Positions 19,061 through 26,762 of a stretch of 64,000 nucleotides of DNA are shown piece after piece. The stretch is from JAGNZR01 sp051659505 (GTDB lineage: Bacteria > Fusobacteriota > Fusobacteriia > Fusobacteriales > Fusobacteriaceae), in assembly GCA_051659505.1 (NCBI GenBank), contig JBOFOQ010000075.1:1-64000 (forward strand), given 5' to 3'. Made by a program: the position numbers and the translations under genes. The notes beneath the pieces were generated by a model that worked only from the letters and a program-made list of their open reading frames with translations, made no database searches and was not told the DNA's origin. Within the stretch, counting starts at the first letter, position 1. Each line of letters starts with the position of its first letter.

Positions 19061-19184
19061 AGATTCACGGGTGCCTTTGTGCTGAGATTATACCGTTTTA
19101 ACCTGCTAGGTAATTCTAGAAAGGGAAAGAATGTAACGGAATATATTCTTTAAGCTGTAGTTGTGAAAATTACAGCTTTTTTTT
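19061..19184 (+). promoter_or_regulatory. TPP riboswitch (THI element) with transcription terminator
   Basis: Matches the thiamine pyrophosphate aptamer consensus in order: CGGGTGCC, GCTGAGA, the CC..ACCTG core and the closing GGGAA (about 19069-19127). A short P1 helix ATTC/GAAT closes it (19063-19066 with 19129-19132). The GAAT arm can instead pair with ATTC at 19145-19148, a possible switching helix. Next comes a terminator hairpin AAGCTGTA/TACAGCTT (19152-19159 with 19171-19178) and a T run. With TPP bound, transcription should stop before the thiamine transporter genes. Confidence 0.93.
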
Positions 19185-19216
19185 ATCTAATTTTATAAAT
19201 GTTAAGGGAGTTAAAA

Positions 19217-20179
19217 ATGAAAAAATTAATAGTATTAATTTGGGCTTTTATTTCTTTAAATATCTTTGCTGAAACTATTGTTATTTATGCTCCAGAATCT
19301 ATGAAATGGTTAGAGAAAGAATTTAAAGAAGATTTTAAAGAAAAAACAGGAGACGAAATAAAATTTATAGGGATGAAAGGTATAGTTCCTAGAATGAAGT
19401 TAGAGAAAAATAATCCTCAATCAGATGTAGTTTTATCTCTAAGTCTAGTTAGTGGGGAATTAGCTAAATCTGAAGGTTTATTGGAAAAATATATATCTCC
19501 AAATTTAAACCTTATAGCAAAATCTGAGTATATAATGGATGAAGAAGGATATATAACACCTTTTGACTATAGCTTATTAGGAATAAATTATGATAGAACA
19601 TTATTAAAAAATCCACCTAAATCATTTGAAGAATTAAAAAAATTAAAAAAACAACTTTTAATTCAAGATCCTAGATCATCTACAGGGCAAGAAATAATGT
19701 TATGGACAATTGCAGTTTATGGAGATAAATGGCAAGAATTTTGGAAAGAGTTAACTCCTGCAATACTAACTACAGCTTCTGGTTGGGATGATTCTTTTGC
19801 AAAGTTTCAAACTGGAGAAGCACCAATGATGATGGGATTTGCAACAAGTAATATTTTTTTCTATGAAGAAAAAAATCCTAAATATGACACAATAATTCCT
19901 GTTGAAGGAGCTTATTTATGTCTAGAAGGAGCGGGATTGACTAAGAAGAAAAACATAAAAGAAGGAGCGAAAAAATTTATAGACTATCTCTTAACTCCAG
20001 AAGCACAAGAGATAATAATGAGAAAAAATTATATGTTACCTGTAACAGATATTAAATTAGAAAATGAATTTGCATATATCCCAGTTTCTAATAAAATTGT
20101 AAAATTAAATAGTAAAGAAGCTGTAAAAAACTTGGAAAAATGGAAAAAAGAACTTTTAGAAATTTTAAGAACAAATTAA
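19217..20179 (+). CDS. Thiamine ABC transporter substrate-binding protein (TbpA-like)
   Basis: Periplasmic family-1 solute-binding protein with a signal peptide (1-18, ends IFA-ET) and the fold seen in thiamine- and iron-binding proteins (ETIVIYAPESMKWLEKEF, LLIQDPRSSTGQEIMLWT). The riboswitch directly upstream identifies the ligand as thiamine or a derivative. I start at ATG 19217 because AAGGGAG lies just before it; an ATG at 19199 is in frame but upstream of that site. Product about 320 residues. The permease follows. Confidence 0.87.
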   Translation: MKKLIVLIWAFISLNIFAETIVIYAPESMKWLEKEFKEDFKEKTGDEIKFIGMKGIVPRMKLEKNNPQSDVVLSLSLVSGELAKSEGLLEKYISPNLNLIAKSEYIMDEEGYITPFDYSLLGINYDRTLLKNPPKSFEELKKLKKQLLIQDPRSSTGQEIMLWTIAVYGDKWQEFWKELTPAILTTASGWDDSFAKFQTGEAPMMMGFATSNIFFYEEKNPKYDTIIPVEGAYLCLEGAGLTKKKNIKEGAKKFIDYLLTPEAQEIIMRKNYMLPVTDIKLENEFAYIPVSNKIVKLNSKEAVKNLEKWKKELLEILRTN

Positions 20180-20215
20180 AAATAAAAAAATAAAAAATAG
20201 AAAGGATTTTAATAT

Positions 20216-21751
20216 ATGTTTAATTTAACTACTAAAAATAGAAAAAAAAATAATTTATTTAATTTATTTTATTTTTTTATCTGGATAGGACCATTATATG
20301 TTTTTACAAAAGATTTTTTTATTGGGGAAGAATTTATTAATTTTTTTACTTCAGGAGATTTTGATTTTTTTACTTTGAAAAATTCATTTGAACAAGGGAT
20401 ATTAACTGTTATTTTTTCTTTTATAATAGGAATAATACCTGCTTATTATATGGCATATAATAAAAATGTTTTAACTAGATTACTGGATAAACTGTTTTTT
20501 ATACCCTTTATGTTTCCACCAATATCAGCAATAGTATCCTTTAGTATTATTTTTAATATACCTTTTTTAAAAAATAGTGGATTAAATTATAGTTTAACTA
20601 GTATTATTATAGCTAACTGCTTTTATAATTCACCTATTTTTTTAAAGTATATTGCTGAAGCTCTAAAATCTATTCCTAAGGAAGTGGAAGAAGAAGCTCA
20701 AATAGCGGGAGCAAAAGATTATGTTGTATTCTTTAAAATAAAATTATCATTGATACTACCACAAATATACAGAGGAGCTTTTTTAGTTTTTCTTTATTCT
20801 TTTACATCTTTTATTTTAGTATTAGCTTTAGGTGGAGCTAAATATACAACTATGGAAGCAGAAATAGCAACAACTTTAATAGGTAGTTTTAATTTCACTA
20901 AAGTTATGATTTTAGGTGGAATTCAATCGTTTATTTTAGTTTTTATAAATACTTTAAGCCTAAAACTATATGAATATGAGTTAAATGGGACTCAATATAT
21001 AAAGAAAACAACTAAAATTTTTAAATATATTTCAGTTCTATATTTTGTAGTTTTGACTTTAATTATATTAGTTAGTTTTACTTTTAGTTTTTTTAATTTT
21101 TATATTGGAGAATTTTCATTAGAACACTATAAAACCATATTTTCATCTAAATTTAATGAAACATATCCAGTTATTAAAGGGATATTAAATTCAACTTTTT
21201 TATCTGTTATAGGAGGCTTGATAGTTACTACTTTTTCTTATTGTATGATAAAATCCTACAATAAACTCACAAATTTTATTGTGTACTCAACCTTTGGAAT
21301 ATCCAGTGGTTTTTTAGGAATAACTTTAATTTATTTAAATATTTCCTTTAATATTCCTTTACCTATAATATTGATTCAAGGTTATGTATTAGTTTCTCTC
21401 CCTCTTGGGTACTCTTTTATGTGTAGTTATATTAAGAATTTTAATAATGAAATTTTAGAAGCTGCACAACTAGACGGAGTAAATTATTTTACAAATTTTA
21501 TTTATATTGAATTTCCATTATTAAAAAGAGTTTTCCTATGGGTATTTATGCAGATATTTGCAATTTTGTTTGGGGAGTTTACAATAGGATATACAATGCA
21601 AATATCAAGAGTTTTTCCAACTCTTCCTTTGGTAAATTACTCTTTAATATCTGAAAAGAAATTTTTAGAAAGTTCAGCACTAAATACAGTAACTTTAATA
21701 TTTTTAATAATGATATTTTATATTTCACAAAAAATATTGGAAAAAGATTAA
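20216..21751 (+). CDS. Thiamine ABC transporter permease, fused double-domain (ThiP-like)
   Basis: 511-residue membrane protein with about twelve membrane helices and two BPD_transp_1 units in tandem, the ThiP/FbpB arrangement. Each half has its EAA loop for the ATPase: VEEEAQIAGAKDYVVF and ILEAAQLDGVNYFTNF. It follows the thiamine-binding protein in the TPP-riboswitch operon. No ThiQ-type ATPase follows; the transcript probably ends at the hairpin near 21800, so the ATPase must come from elsewhere. Confidence 0.87.
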   Translation: MFNLTTKNRKKNNLFNLFYFFIWIGPLYVFTKDFFIGEEFINFFTSGDFDFFTLKNSFEQGILTVIFSFIIGIIPAYYMAYNKNVLTRLLDKLFFIPFMFPPISAIVSFSIIFNIPFLKNSGLNYSLTSIIIANCFYNSPIFLKYIAEALKSIPKEVEEEAQIAGAKDYVVFFKIKLSLILPQIYRGAFLVFLYSFTSFILVLALGGAKYTTMEAEIATTLIGSFNFTKVMILGGIQSFILVFINTLSLKLYEYELNGTQYIKKTTKIFKYISVLYFVVLTLIILVSFTFSFFNFYIGEFSLEHYKTIFSSKFNETYPVIKGILNSTFLSVIGGLIVTTFSYCMIKSYNKLTNFIVYSTFGISSGFLGITLIYLNISFNIPLPIILIQGYVLVSLPLGYSFMCSYIKNFNNEILEAAQLDGVNYFTNFIYIEFPLLKRVFLWVFMQIFAILFGEFTIGYTMQISRVFPTLPLVNYSLISEKKFLESSALNTVTLIFLIMIFYISQKILEKD

Positions 21752-21793
21752 AAAAAATTTAAATCAGGTTATATATTGGCAGCTCTGAAAACT

Positions 21794-21830
21794 AAACGCC
21801 CTGTGTAAGTGAAGCACAGGGCGTTTATTT
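21794..21830 (+). terminator. GC-rich hairpin, terminator between the thiamine and glucan operons
   Basis: Perfect 12-bp stem AAACGCCCTGTG / CACAGGGCGTTT (21794-21805 with 21815-21826) and a 9-base loop. The T run after it is short (TTTATTT), so termination strength is uncertain. Confidence 0.7.
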
Positions 21831-21893
21831 GCACCTTGTACGTAATGTTTGTACTATTTTTTTTCGATTAAGTTTATTTTTTTACAAAAAAAC

Positions 21894-21922
21894 TTGAAAA
21901 AAATGAAAAAAAAGATTACAAT
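21894..21922 (+). promoter_or_regulatory. Sigma-70 promoter of the alpha-glucan operon
   Basis: TTGAAA (21894-21899), 17 bases, TACAAT (21917-21922). The predicted start near 21929 falls inside an imperfect dyad (21924-21950), which makes regulation at the start site likely. Confidence 0.75.
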
Positions 21923-21923
21923 G

Positions 21924-21950
21924 AAATGTAGTTTTAATCATACAACATTT
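21924..21950. promoter_or_regulatory. Imperfect dyad over the glucan-operon start site, candidate operator
   Basis: AAATGTAGTTTTA and ATACAACATTT form a 27-base imperfect palindrome (outer AAATGT/ACATTT). It covers the predicted transcription start, and the operon encodes its own TrmB-type regulator. The protein that binds is inferred, not shown. Confidence 0.4.
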
Positions 21951-21984
21951 ATTTGAATAATTAATAAAAAAGGAGATGTGGAAA

Positions 21985-23625
21985 ATGAATGGGAAAAAAT
22001 TAATATCTTTTGATTTTTGGCAAAAATTTGGAAAAGCATTAATTGTAGTAATAGCTGTTATGCCAGCTGCAGGACTTATGGTTTCCATAGGGAAATTAAT
22101 AGGTGGAACAGAGCTTGGACTTCTAGGAAGAGTAATGGAAGATATGGGATGGGCTATAATAGTAAATTTAAATATATTATTTGCAGCAGCTATAGGAGGT
22201 TCTTGGGCAAAAGAGAAAGCAGGTGGTGCCTTTGCAGGAGTGATGGCATTTATTCTTATAAATAGAATATCTGGAAGTATTTTTTCAGTAAATGCAGGAA
22301 TGTTATCTGACGGAACATCACTTGTGAAATCTTTTACAGGTCAAGAACTTTTAGTAAAAAACTATTTTACCATGGTTTTAGGAGCACCAGCTTTAAATAT
22401 GGGAGTATTTGTTGGAATACTATCTGGATTTTTAGGAGCAGTACTTTTTAATAAGTATTATAATTATAATAAACTCCCAAAAGCACTAGATTTTTTCAAT
22501 GGAAAAAGATTTGTTCCTTTTGTAGTAATTTTTGCTTCTGTTGTTGTAGCAATTTTACTTTCTATTTTATGGCCATTTATTCAATGGGGATTAAATACTT
22601 TTGGGCAATGGATAGCTGCCTCAAGAAATACAGCACCAATAGTTGCCCCTTTTGTATATGGTACATTAGAAAGATTATTACTGCCTTTTGGACTTCATCA
22701 TATGTTAACGATACCTATGAATTATACAGATTTAGGTGGAACATATAAAGTGTTAACAGGAACAGGAGTAGGAACAATTATAGCGGGTCAAGATCCAATA
22801 TGGTTAGCATGGATTACAGATTTAAATAATTTAAAAGTATCAGGAGATATAGAAGGTTATAAAAATTTATTACTTACTGTTGTTCCAGCAAGGTTTAAAG
22901 CTGGACAAGTAATACTATCAACTGCTTCATTACTAGGAATCGGTTTGGCAATGCTAAATAATGTAGATAAAGAAAAAAAATCTAAGTATAAAACAATTTT
23001 TTTATCTGCTATGTTAGCAGTATTTTTAACTGGAGTAACAGAACCAATAGAATTTATGTTTATGTTTGTAGCTCCAATATTGTATGTGGTCTATGCAATC
23101 TTAACTGGAATAGCTTTTGCATTAGTAGATATTATAAGTTTAAGAGTTCACTCATTTGGATTTTTAGAATTTTTATCAAGAGTTCCTCTTATGCTAAAAG
23201 CAGGTTTGACAAAGGACTTAATAAATTTTATAATTTCTTGTATAGTATTCTTCTTTTTAAACTATACACTGTTTAATATTATCATTAAAAAATTTGATTT
23301 ACCTACTCCAGGAAGAAAAGGAAATTATATAGAAGATGAAGAAGACGAAGAAAATATAGAGAATAACTCTCCAGCTAATAAACAAAATACAATAATTAAT
23401 AAAATTATTTCTTTATTAGGTGGAAAAGAGAATATAAGTGATGTAGATGCTTGTATGACAAGGCTTAGAGTTACTGTTAAGGACAGTTCTTTAGTTGGAG
23501 AATTAAAAGATTGGAAAAAAACAGGAGCAATAGGTCTAATAATAAAAGATACAGGAGTACAAGCTGTTTATGGTCCTAAAGCAGATAACATAAAAAATGA
23601 TATTTTAGAAAATTTAGGGAGATAA
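21985..23625 (+). CDS. PTS glucose/maltose-type EIICB component
   Basis: Sugar permease of the phosphotransferase system: an N-terminal EIIC membrane domain (about 430 residues, roughly ten helices, with family motifs such as GTLERLLLPFGLHHML and LTGVTEPIEFMFMF), an acidic linker, and a C-terminal EIIB domain whose phosphorylated cysteine is C490 in DVDACMTRLRV. No EIIA domain is attached. The MalX-like sequence and the glucan enzymes downstream suggest maltose or glucose. I start at ATG 21985, nine bases after AGGAG; the ATG at 21976 touches that site. Product 546 residues. Confidence 0.9.
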   Translation: MNGKKLISFDFWQKFGKALIVVIAVMPAAGLMVSIGKLIGGTELGLLGRVMEDMGWAIIVNLNILFAAAIGGSWAKEKAGGAFAGVMAFILINRISGSIFSVNAGMLSDGTSLVKSFTGQELLVKNYFTMVLGAPALNMGVFVGILSGFLGAVLFNKYYNYNKLPKALDFFNGKRFVPFVVIFASVVVAILLSILWPFIQWGLNTFGQWIAASRNTAPIVAPFVYGTLERLLLPFGLHHMLTIPMNYTDLGGTYKVLTGTGVGTIIAGQDPIWLAWITDLNNLKVSGDIEGYKNLLLTVVPARFKAGQVILSTASLLGIGLAMLNNVDKEKKSKYKTIFLSAMLAVFLTGVTEPIEFMFMFVAPILYVVYAILTGIAFALVDIISLRVHSFGFLEFLSRVPLMLKAGLTKDLINFIISCIVFFFLNYTLFNIIIKKFDLPTPGRKGNYIEDEEDEENIENNSPANKQNTIINKIISLLGGKENISDVDACMTRLRVTVKDSSLVGELKDWKKTGAIGLIIKDTGVQAVYGPKADNIKNDILENLGR

Positions 23626-23626
23626 A

Positions 23627-24415
23627 ATGAAGTTATTAACATTAAATTGTGATTCTTGTAATGAAGAGATGCAGTTTGAAAAAATAAAATATTTAGCAGA
23701 AACGATCAAAGAAAAAGAATACGATGTTATTTGCTTACAGGAAGTGAGTCAAAAGATAGATGATAAGATAGTATATGGAAATATAAAAAAAAGTAACTAT
23801 GCTTATAAATTATGTGAATACTTAAAAAAAATAAATTCTGAATATAGATTTCTATGGAGTTTTAATCATATAGGGTATAATATACATGAAGAAGGAGTTG
23901 CTATATTAACAAAACTAAAAATTTGTAATAGTATAGACTTCTATTTAGGAACCAGTACAGATACAAGTTTTTGGAAAACTAGAAAAGTACTTAAAGTTAC
24001 TCTTGATAAAAAAGGAGAAAAAATAGATTTTTATTCGTGTCATTTAGGGTGGTGGAATGACCTAGAAAACTCATTTCAAGAACAAATTAAAACTTTAATT
24101 AACACTGTAAATCAAAGTGAGAATAGAAGTTTTTTAATGGGAGATTTTAATAATATTTCAGCAATTAGAAATGAAGGTTATGACTTGATCTTAAAAAATA
24201 ATATCTTTGATACATATAATTTAGCAGTTGAAAAAGATGATGGAATAACAGTAGAGGGAAAGATAGATGGTTGGAGCAATGATGGCATAGTAGGAAAAAG
24301 AATAGATTATATTTTTACAAATAAAAAAGTAGAAATAAAAAAAAGTGAAGTTATTTTTAATAAGAAAAATAAGATGAAAATATCTGATCATTACGGTGTT
24401 GAAGTAATTATATAA
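23627..24415 (+). CDS. Endonuclease/exonuclease/phosphatase-family hydrolase
   Basis: 262-residue enzyme of the EEP fold (DNase I/sphingomyelinase/sugar-phosphatase-like superfamily). Active-site elements are all present: LTLNCD, the metal Glu in ICLQEVS, the His in SCHLGWW, GDFNN, and the terminal SDHYGVEV. It has no signal peptide. It starts one base after the PTS gene, inside a glucan operon, so a phosphatase acting on a sugar phosphate is more likely than DNA repair; this is inference from context. Confidence 0.8.
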   Translation: MKLLTLNCDSCNEEMQFEKIKYLAETIKEKEYDVICLQEVSQKIDDKIVYGNIKKSNYAYKLCEYLKKINSEYRFLWSFNHIGYNIHEEGVAILTKLKICNSIDFYLGTSTDTSFWKTRKVLKVTLDKKGEKIDFYSCHLGWWNDLENSFQEQIKTLINTVNQSENRSFLMGDFNNISAIRNEGYDLILKNNIFDTYNLAVEKDDGITVEGKIDGWSNDGIVGKRIDYIFTNKKVEIKKSEVIFNKKNKMKISDHYGVEVII

Positions 24416-24436
24416 AATAAAAAAGGGGACATAAAA

Positions 24437-25927
24437 ATGTTTGAAAGAAAAAGTGGAGTGCTAGCACATATAAGCTCTCTTCCGAGTAAATATGGAATTG
24501 GAGATCTAGGAGTGGTGGCATATGAATTTGTAGATTTTTTAGAAAATGCAGGGCAAAAACTATGGCAAGTACTGCCAATAGGGCCAACAGGATATGGAGA
24601 TTCACCTTATCAATCTTTTTCATCTTTTGCAGGAAATCCATATTTTATTGATATGGAGAAATTAGTAAGTGAAGAACTTTTAGAGAACGAGGATTTAAAG
24701 GTTTTAGAAAAAATAAATAATGAAGAAAGTGTAGATTATGGAAATATTTATGAGTATAAATTTCCAATATTAAGAAAAGCTTATGAAACTTTTATAAAGA
24801 AAAATAGGTTGAAAGAAACAATTAATTTTCAAGAAGAAGAAAAATATTGGTTAGAAGATTATTGTTTATTTATGGCATTGAAAGAAAAATTTAATCAAAA
24901 AAATTGGAATGAATGGCCGATAGAATATAAAAATAGAGAAAAAGAGTCAATATCTAATATAAAAAAAGAATTAAAAAGTGAAATTGAGTTTTATATTTTT
25001 TTACAGTATATATTCTACAATCAATGGAAAAAATTAAAAAAATATGCTAATTCAAAAAATATAAAAATTATAGGAGATATTCCTATATTTGTAGCTCTTG
25101 ATAGTAGTGATGCTTGGTCAAAAAGTGAAATGTTTTTATTTGATGAGAACAAAAATTCAACTAGAGTAGCAGGTTGCCCACCAGATAATTTTAGTGCTAA
25201 TGGGCAATTATGGGGGAATCCTTTATATGATTGGAATAATATTGAGAAAAATAATTATAAATGGTGGATTGAAAGAATAAAGGCTTGTTTTAATCTTCAT
25301 GATATAGTAAGAATTGATCATTTTAGAGGTTTTGAATCATATTGGTCTATCCCTTTTGGTGCAAAAACAGCAGCTGAGGGACAATGGGAAAAAGGTCCAG
25401 GAATAAAATTGTTTAATGCAATAAAAAATTCATTAGGTAATATGCCAATAATTGCAGAAGATTTAGGATTTTTAACACCAGAAGTTCAGAATTTATTAGC
25501 TGAAAGTGGTTATCCAGGTATGAAAATTTTATTATTTGCCTTTGATTCAAAAGAAGAGAGTGACTATTTACCGCATAAATATTTAGAAAATTCAGTTGCA
25601 TATACAGGAACTCATGACAATGAAACAGTTGTAGGGTGGTATGAAAATGTAAAAAAATCAGATAAAACAAAATGTCAAGAGTATCTAGAAGAAATGGAGA
25701 CTGTTGTATCTACTGAAATAAACTGGAAATTTATAGAAGCAGTTTGGAGCACAAAATCTGTAATGGCACTAACTCAAATTCAAGATTTATTAGGACTAGA
25801 TAATAATGCAAGAATGAATATTCCTTCCACATCTTCTAAAAACTGGCAATGGAGACTAAAAGAGAATGATTTAACATCAGAACTAGCAGAAAGATTAAAA
25901 AAATTAACTGAAAAGAATATGAGGTGA
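24437..25927 (+). CDS. malQ: 4-alpha-glucanotransferase (amylomaltase)
   Basis: GH77 enzyme that transfers maltodextrin chains and releases glucose during maltose and starch-oligosaccharide use. It opens with the typical RKSGVLAHISSLPSKYGIGDLG. Catalytic residues are in place: the nucleophile D294 in VRIDHFRGFESYW, the acid/base E341 in IIAEDLG, and the transition-state Asp D394 in GTHDNETVVGWY. The length of 496 residues is normal. The stop overlaps the ribosome site of the next gene (TrmB-type regulator). Confidence 0.96.
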   Translation: MFERKSGVLAHISSLPSKYGIGDLGVVAYEFVDFLENAGQKLWQVLPIGPTGYGDSPYQSFSSFAGNPYFIDMEKLVSEELLENEDLKVLEKINNEESVDYGNIYEYKFPILRKAYETFIKKNRLKETINFQEEEKYWLEDYCLFMALKEKFNQKNWNEWPIEYKNREKESISNIKKELKSEIEFYIFLQYIFYNQWKKLKKYANSKNIKIIGDIPIFVALDSSDAWSKSEMFLFDENKNSTRVAGCPPDNFSANGQLWGNPLYDWNNIEKNNYKWWIERIKACFNLHDIVRIDHFRGFESYWSIPFGAKTAAEGQWEKGPGIKLFNAIKNSLGNMPIIAEDLGFLTPEVQNLLAESGYPGMKILLFAFDSKEESDYLPHKYLENSVAYTGTHDNETVVGWYENVKKSDKTKCQEYLEEMETVVSTEINWKFIEAVWSTKSVMALTQIQDLLGLDNNARMNIPSTSSKNWQWRLKENDLTSELAERLKKLTEKNMR

Positions 25928-25931
25928 AATA

Positions 25932-26729
25932 TTGGATAAAAGACAGAGAATTATTAGTAATTTAGAAAAATTAGGATTATCAGTAAAGGAAAGTGAAGTT
26001 TATTATGAGTTAGTTAAGTGTCCTTCATCTAATGGTTCTAAAATAGCTAAAAAATTAGGCTATCCTAGAACTACTGTTTATGATATCCTAGCTAAATTAC
26101 TGTCTAAAGGATATATTTTATCGTTACAAGAAGGAGAAATAACTTCTTATGTAGCAATAAATCCAGAGCTACTTTTAAAAAGAGCAAAAGAAGAAATGAA
26201 TAATGCTACTAAAATTTTAGAAGAAGAGTTTAAAGAAGTTGACATAAATTCATTAGAAGCTCAATTTTATAATTTAAATTCTGAAGCAGGAGTAATAGAA
26301 AGAATTTCGCAAATGCTAAGTAGTAGTGAAAAAGAGGTATATATAAATACTAATTGGGATTTAAAAAAATTTAAAGACATTTTTAAAGTTTTAAAAGAGA
26401 GAGGTGTTAGAGTTATTCTTTTTAGTTTTAAAAAAGTTGATTATGAAGAATTAGGAATAGAAGTTTATTATAGAAATGAAATCAGAGAAGAAGAAACCCA
26501 AGAAAATAAAAGGATTTTAATAGTTTCAGATATGAAAAAAGCTATAATAGCTAGTAACTACAGCGGAACATTTAATGGAACATATTCAGAAAATAAACTG
26601 CTTATATATATAGTGGCCGAGCATATTCATAACGATATTTATATAATGAAACTTGCAGAAAATTTTAATGGCGATTTCTGGAAAGATATAAATTTACATT
26701 CTATGCAGGAGTTAGCTATTCAAAATTAG
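25932..26729 (+). CDS. TrmB-family sugar-responsive transcription regulator
   Basis: 265-residue regulator with an N-terminal TrmB winged helix (LEKLGLSVKESEVYYELVK, SKIAKKLGYPRTTVYDILAKL) and a C-terminal sensor domain of the phospholipase-D-like TrmB type (REEETQENKRILIVSDM). TrmB proteins control maltose and trehalose uptake in archaea, and bacterial members exist. The start is TTG, set by GAGGTG at 25921-25926. It lies between malQ and the phosphorylase gene, so it probably regulates this operon, perhaps through the dyad at 21924-21950. Confidence 0.85.
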   Translation: MDKRQRIISNLEKLGLSVKESEVYYELVKCPSSNGSKIAKKLGYPRTTVYDILAKLLSKGYILSLQEGEITSYVAINPELLLKRAKEEMNNATKILEEEFKEVDINSLEAQFYNLNSEAGVIERISQMLSSSEKEVYINTNWDLKKFKDIFKVLKERGVRVILFSFKKVDYEELGIEVYYRNEIREEETQENKRILIVSDMKKAIIASNYSGTFNGTYSENKLLIYIVAEHIHNDIYIMKLAENFNGDFWKDINLHSMQELAIQN

Positions 26730-26762
26730 AAAATATAAGTTAAAAGATATTGAGGAGGAACC

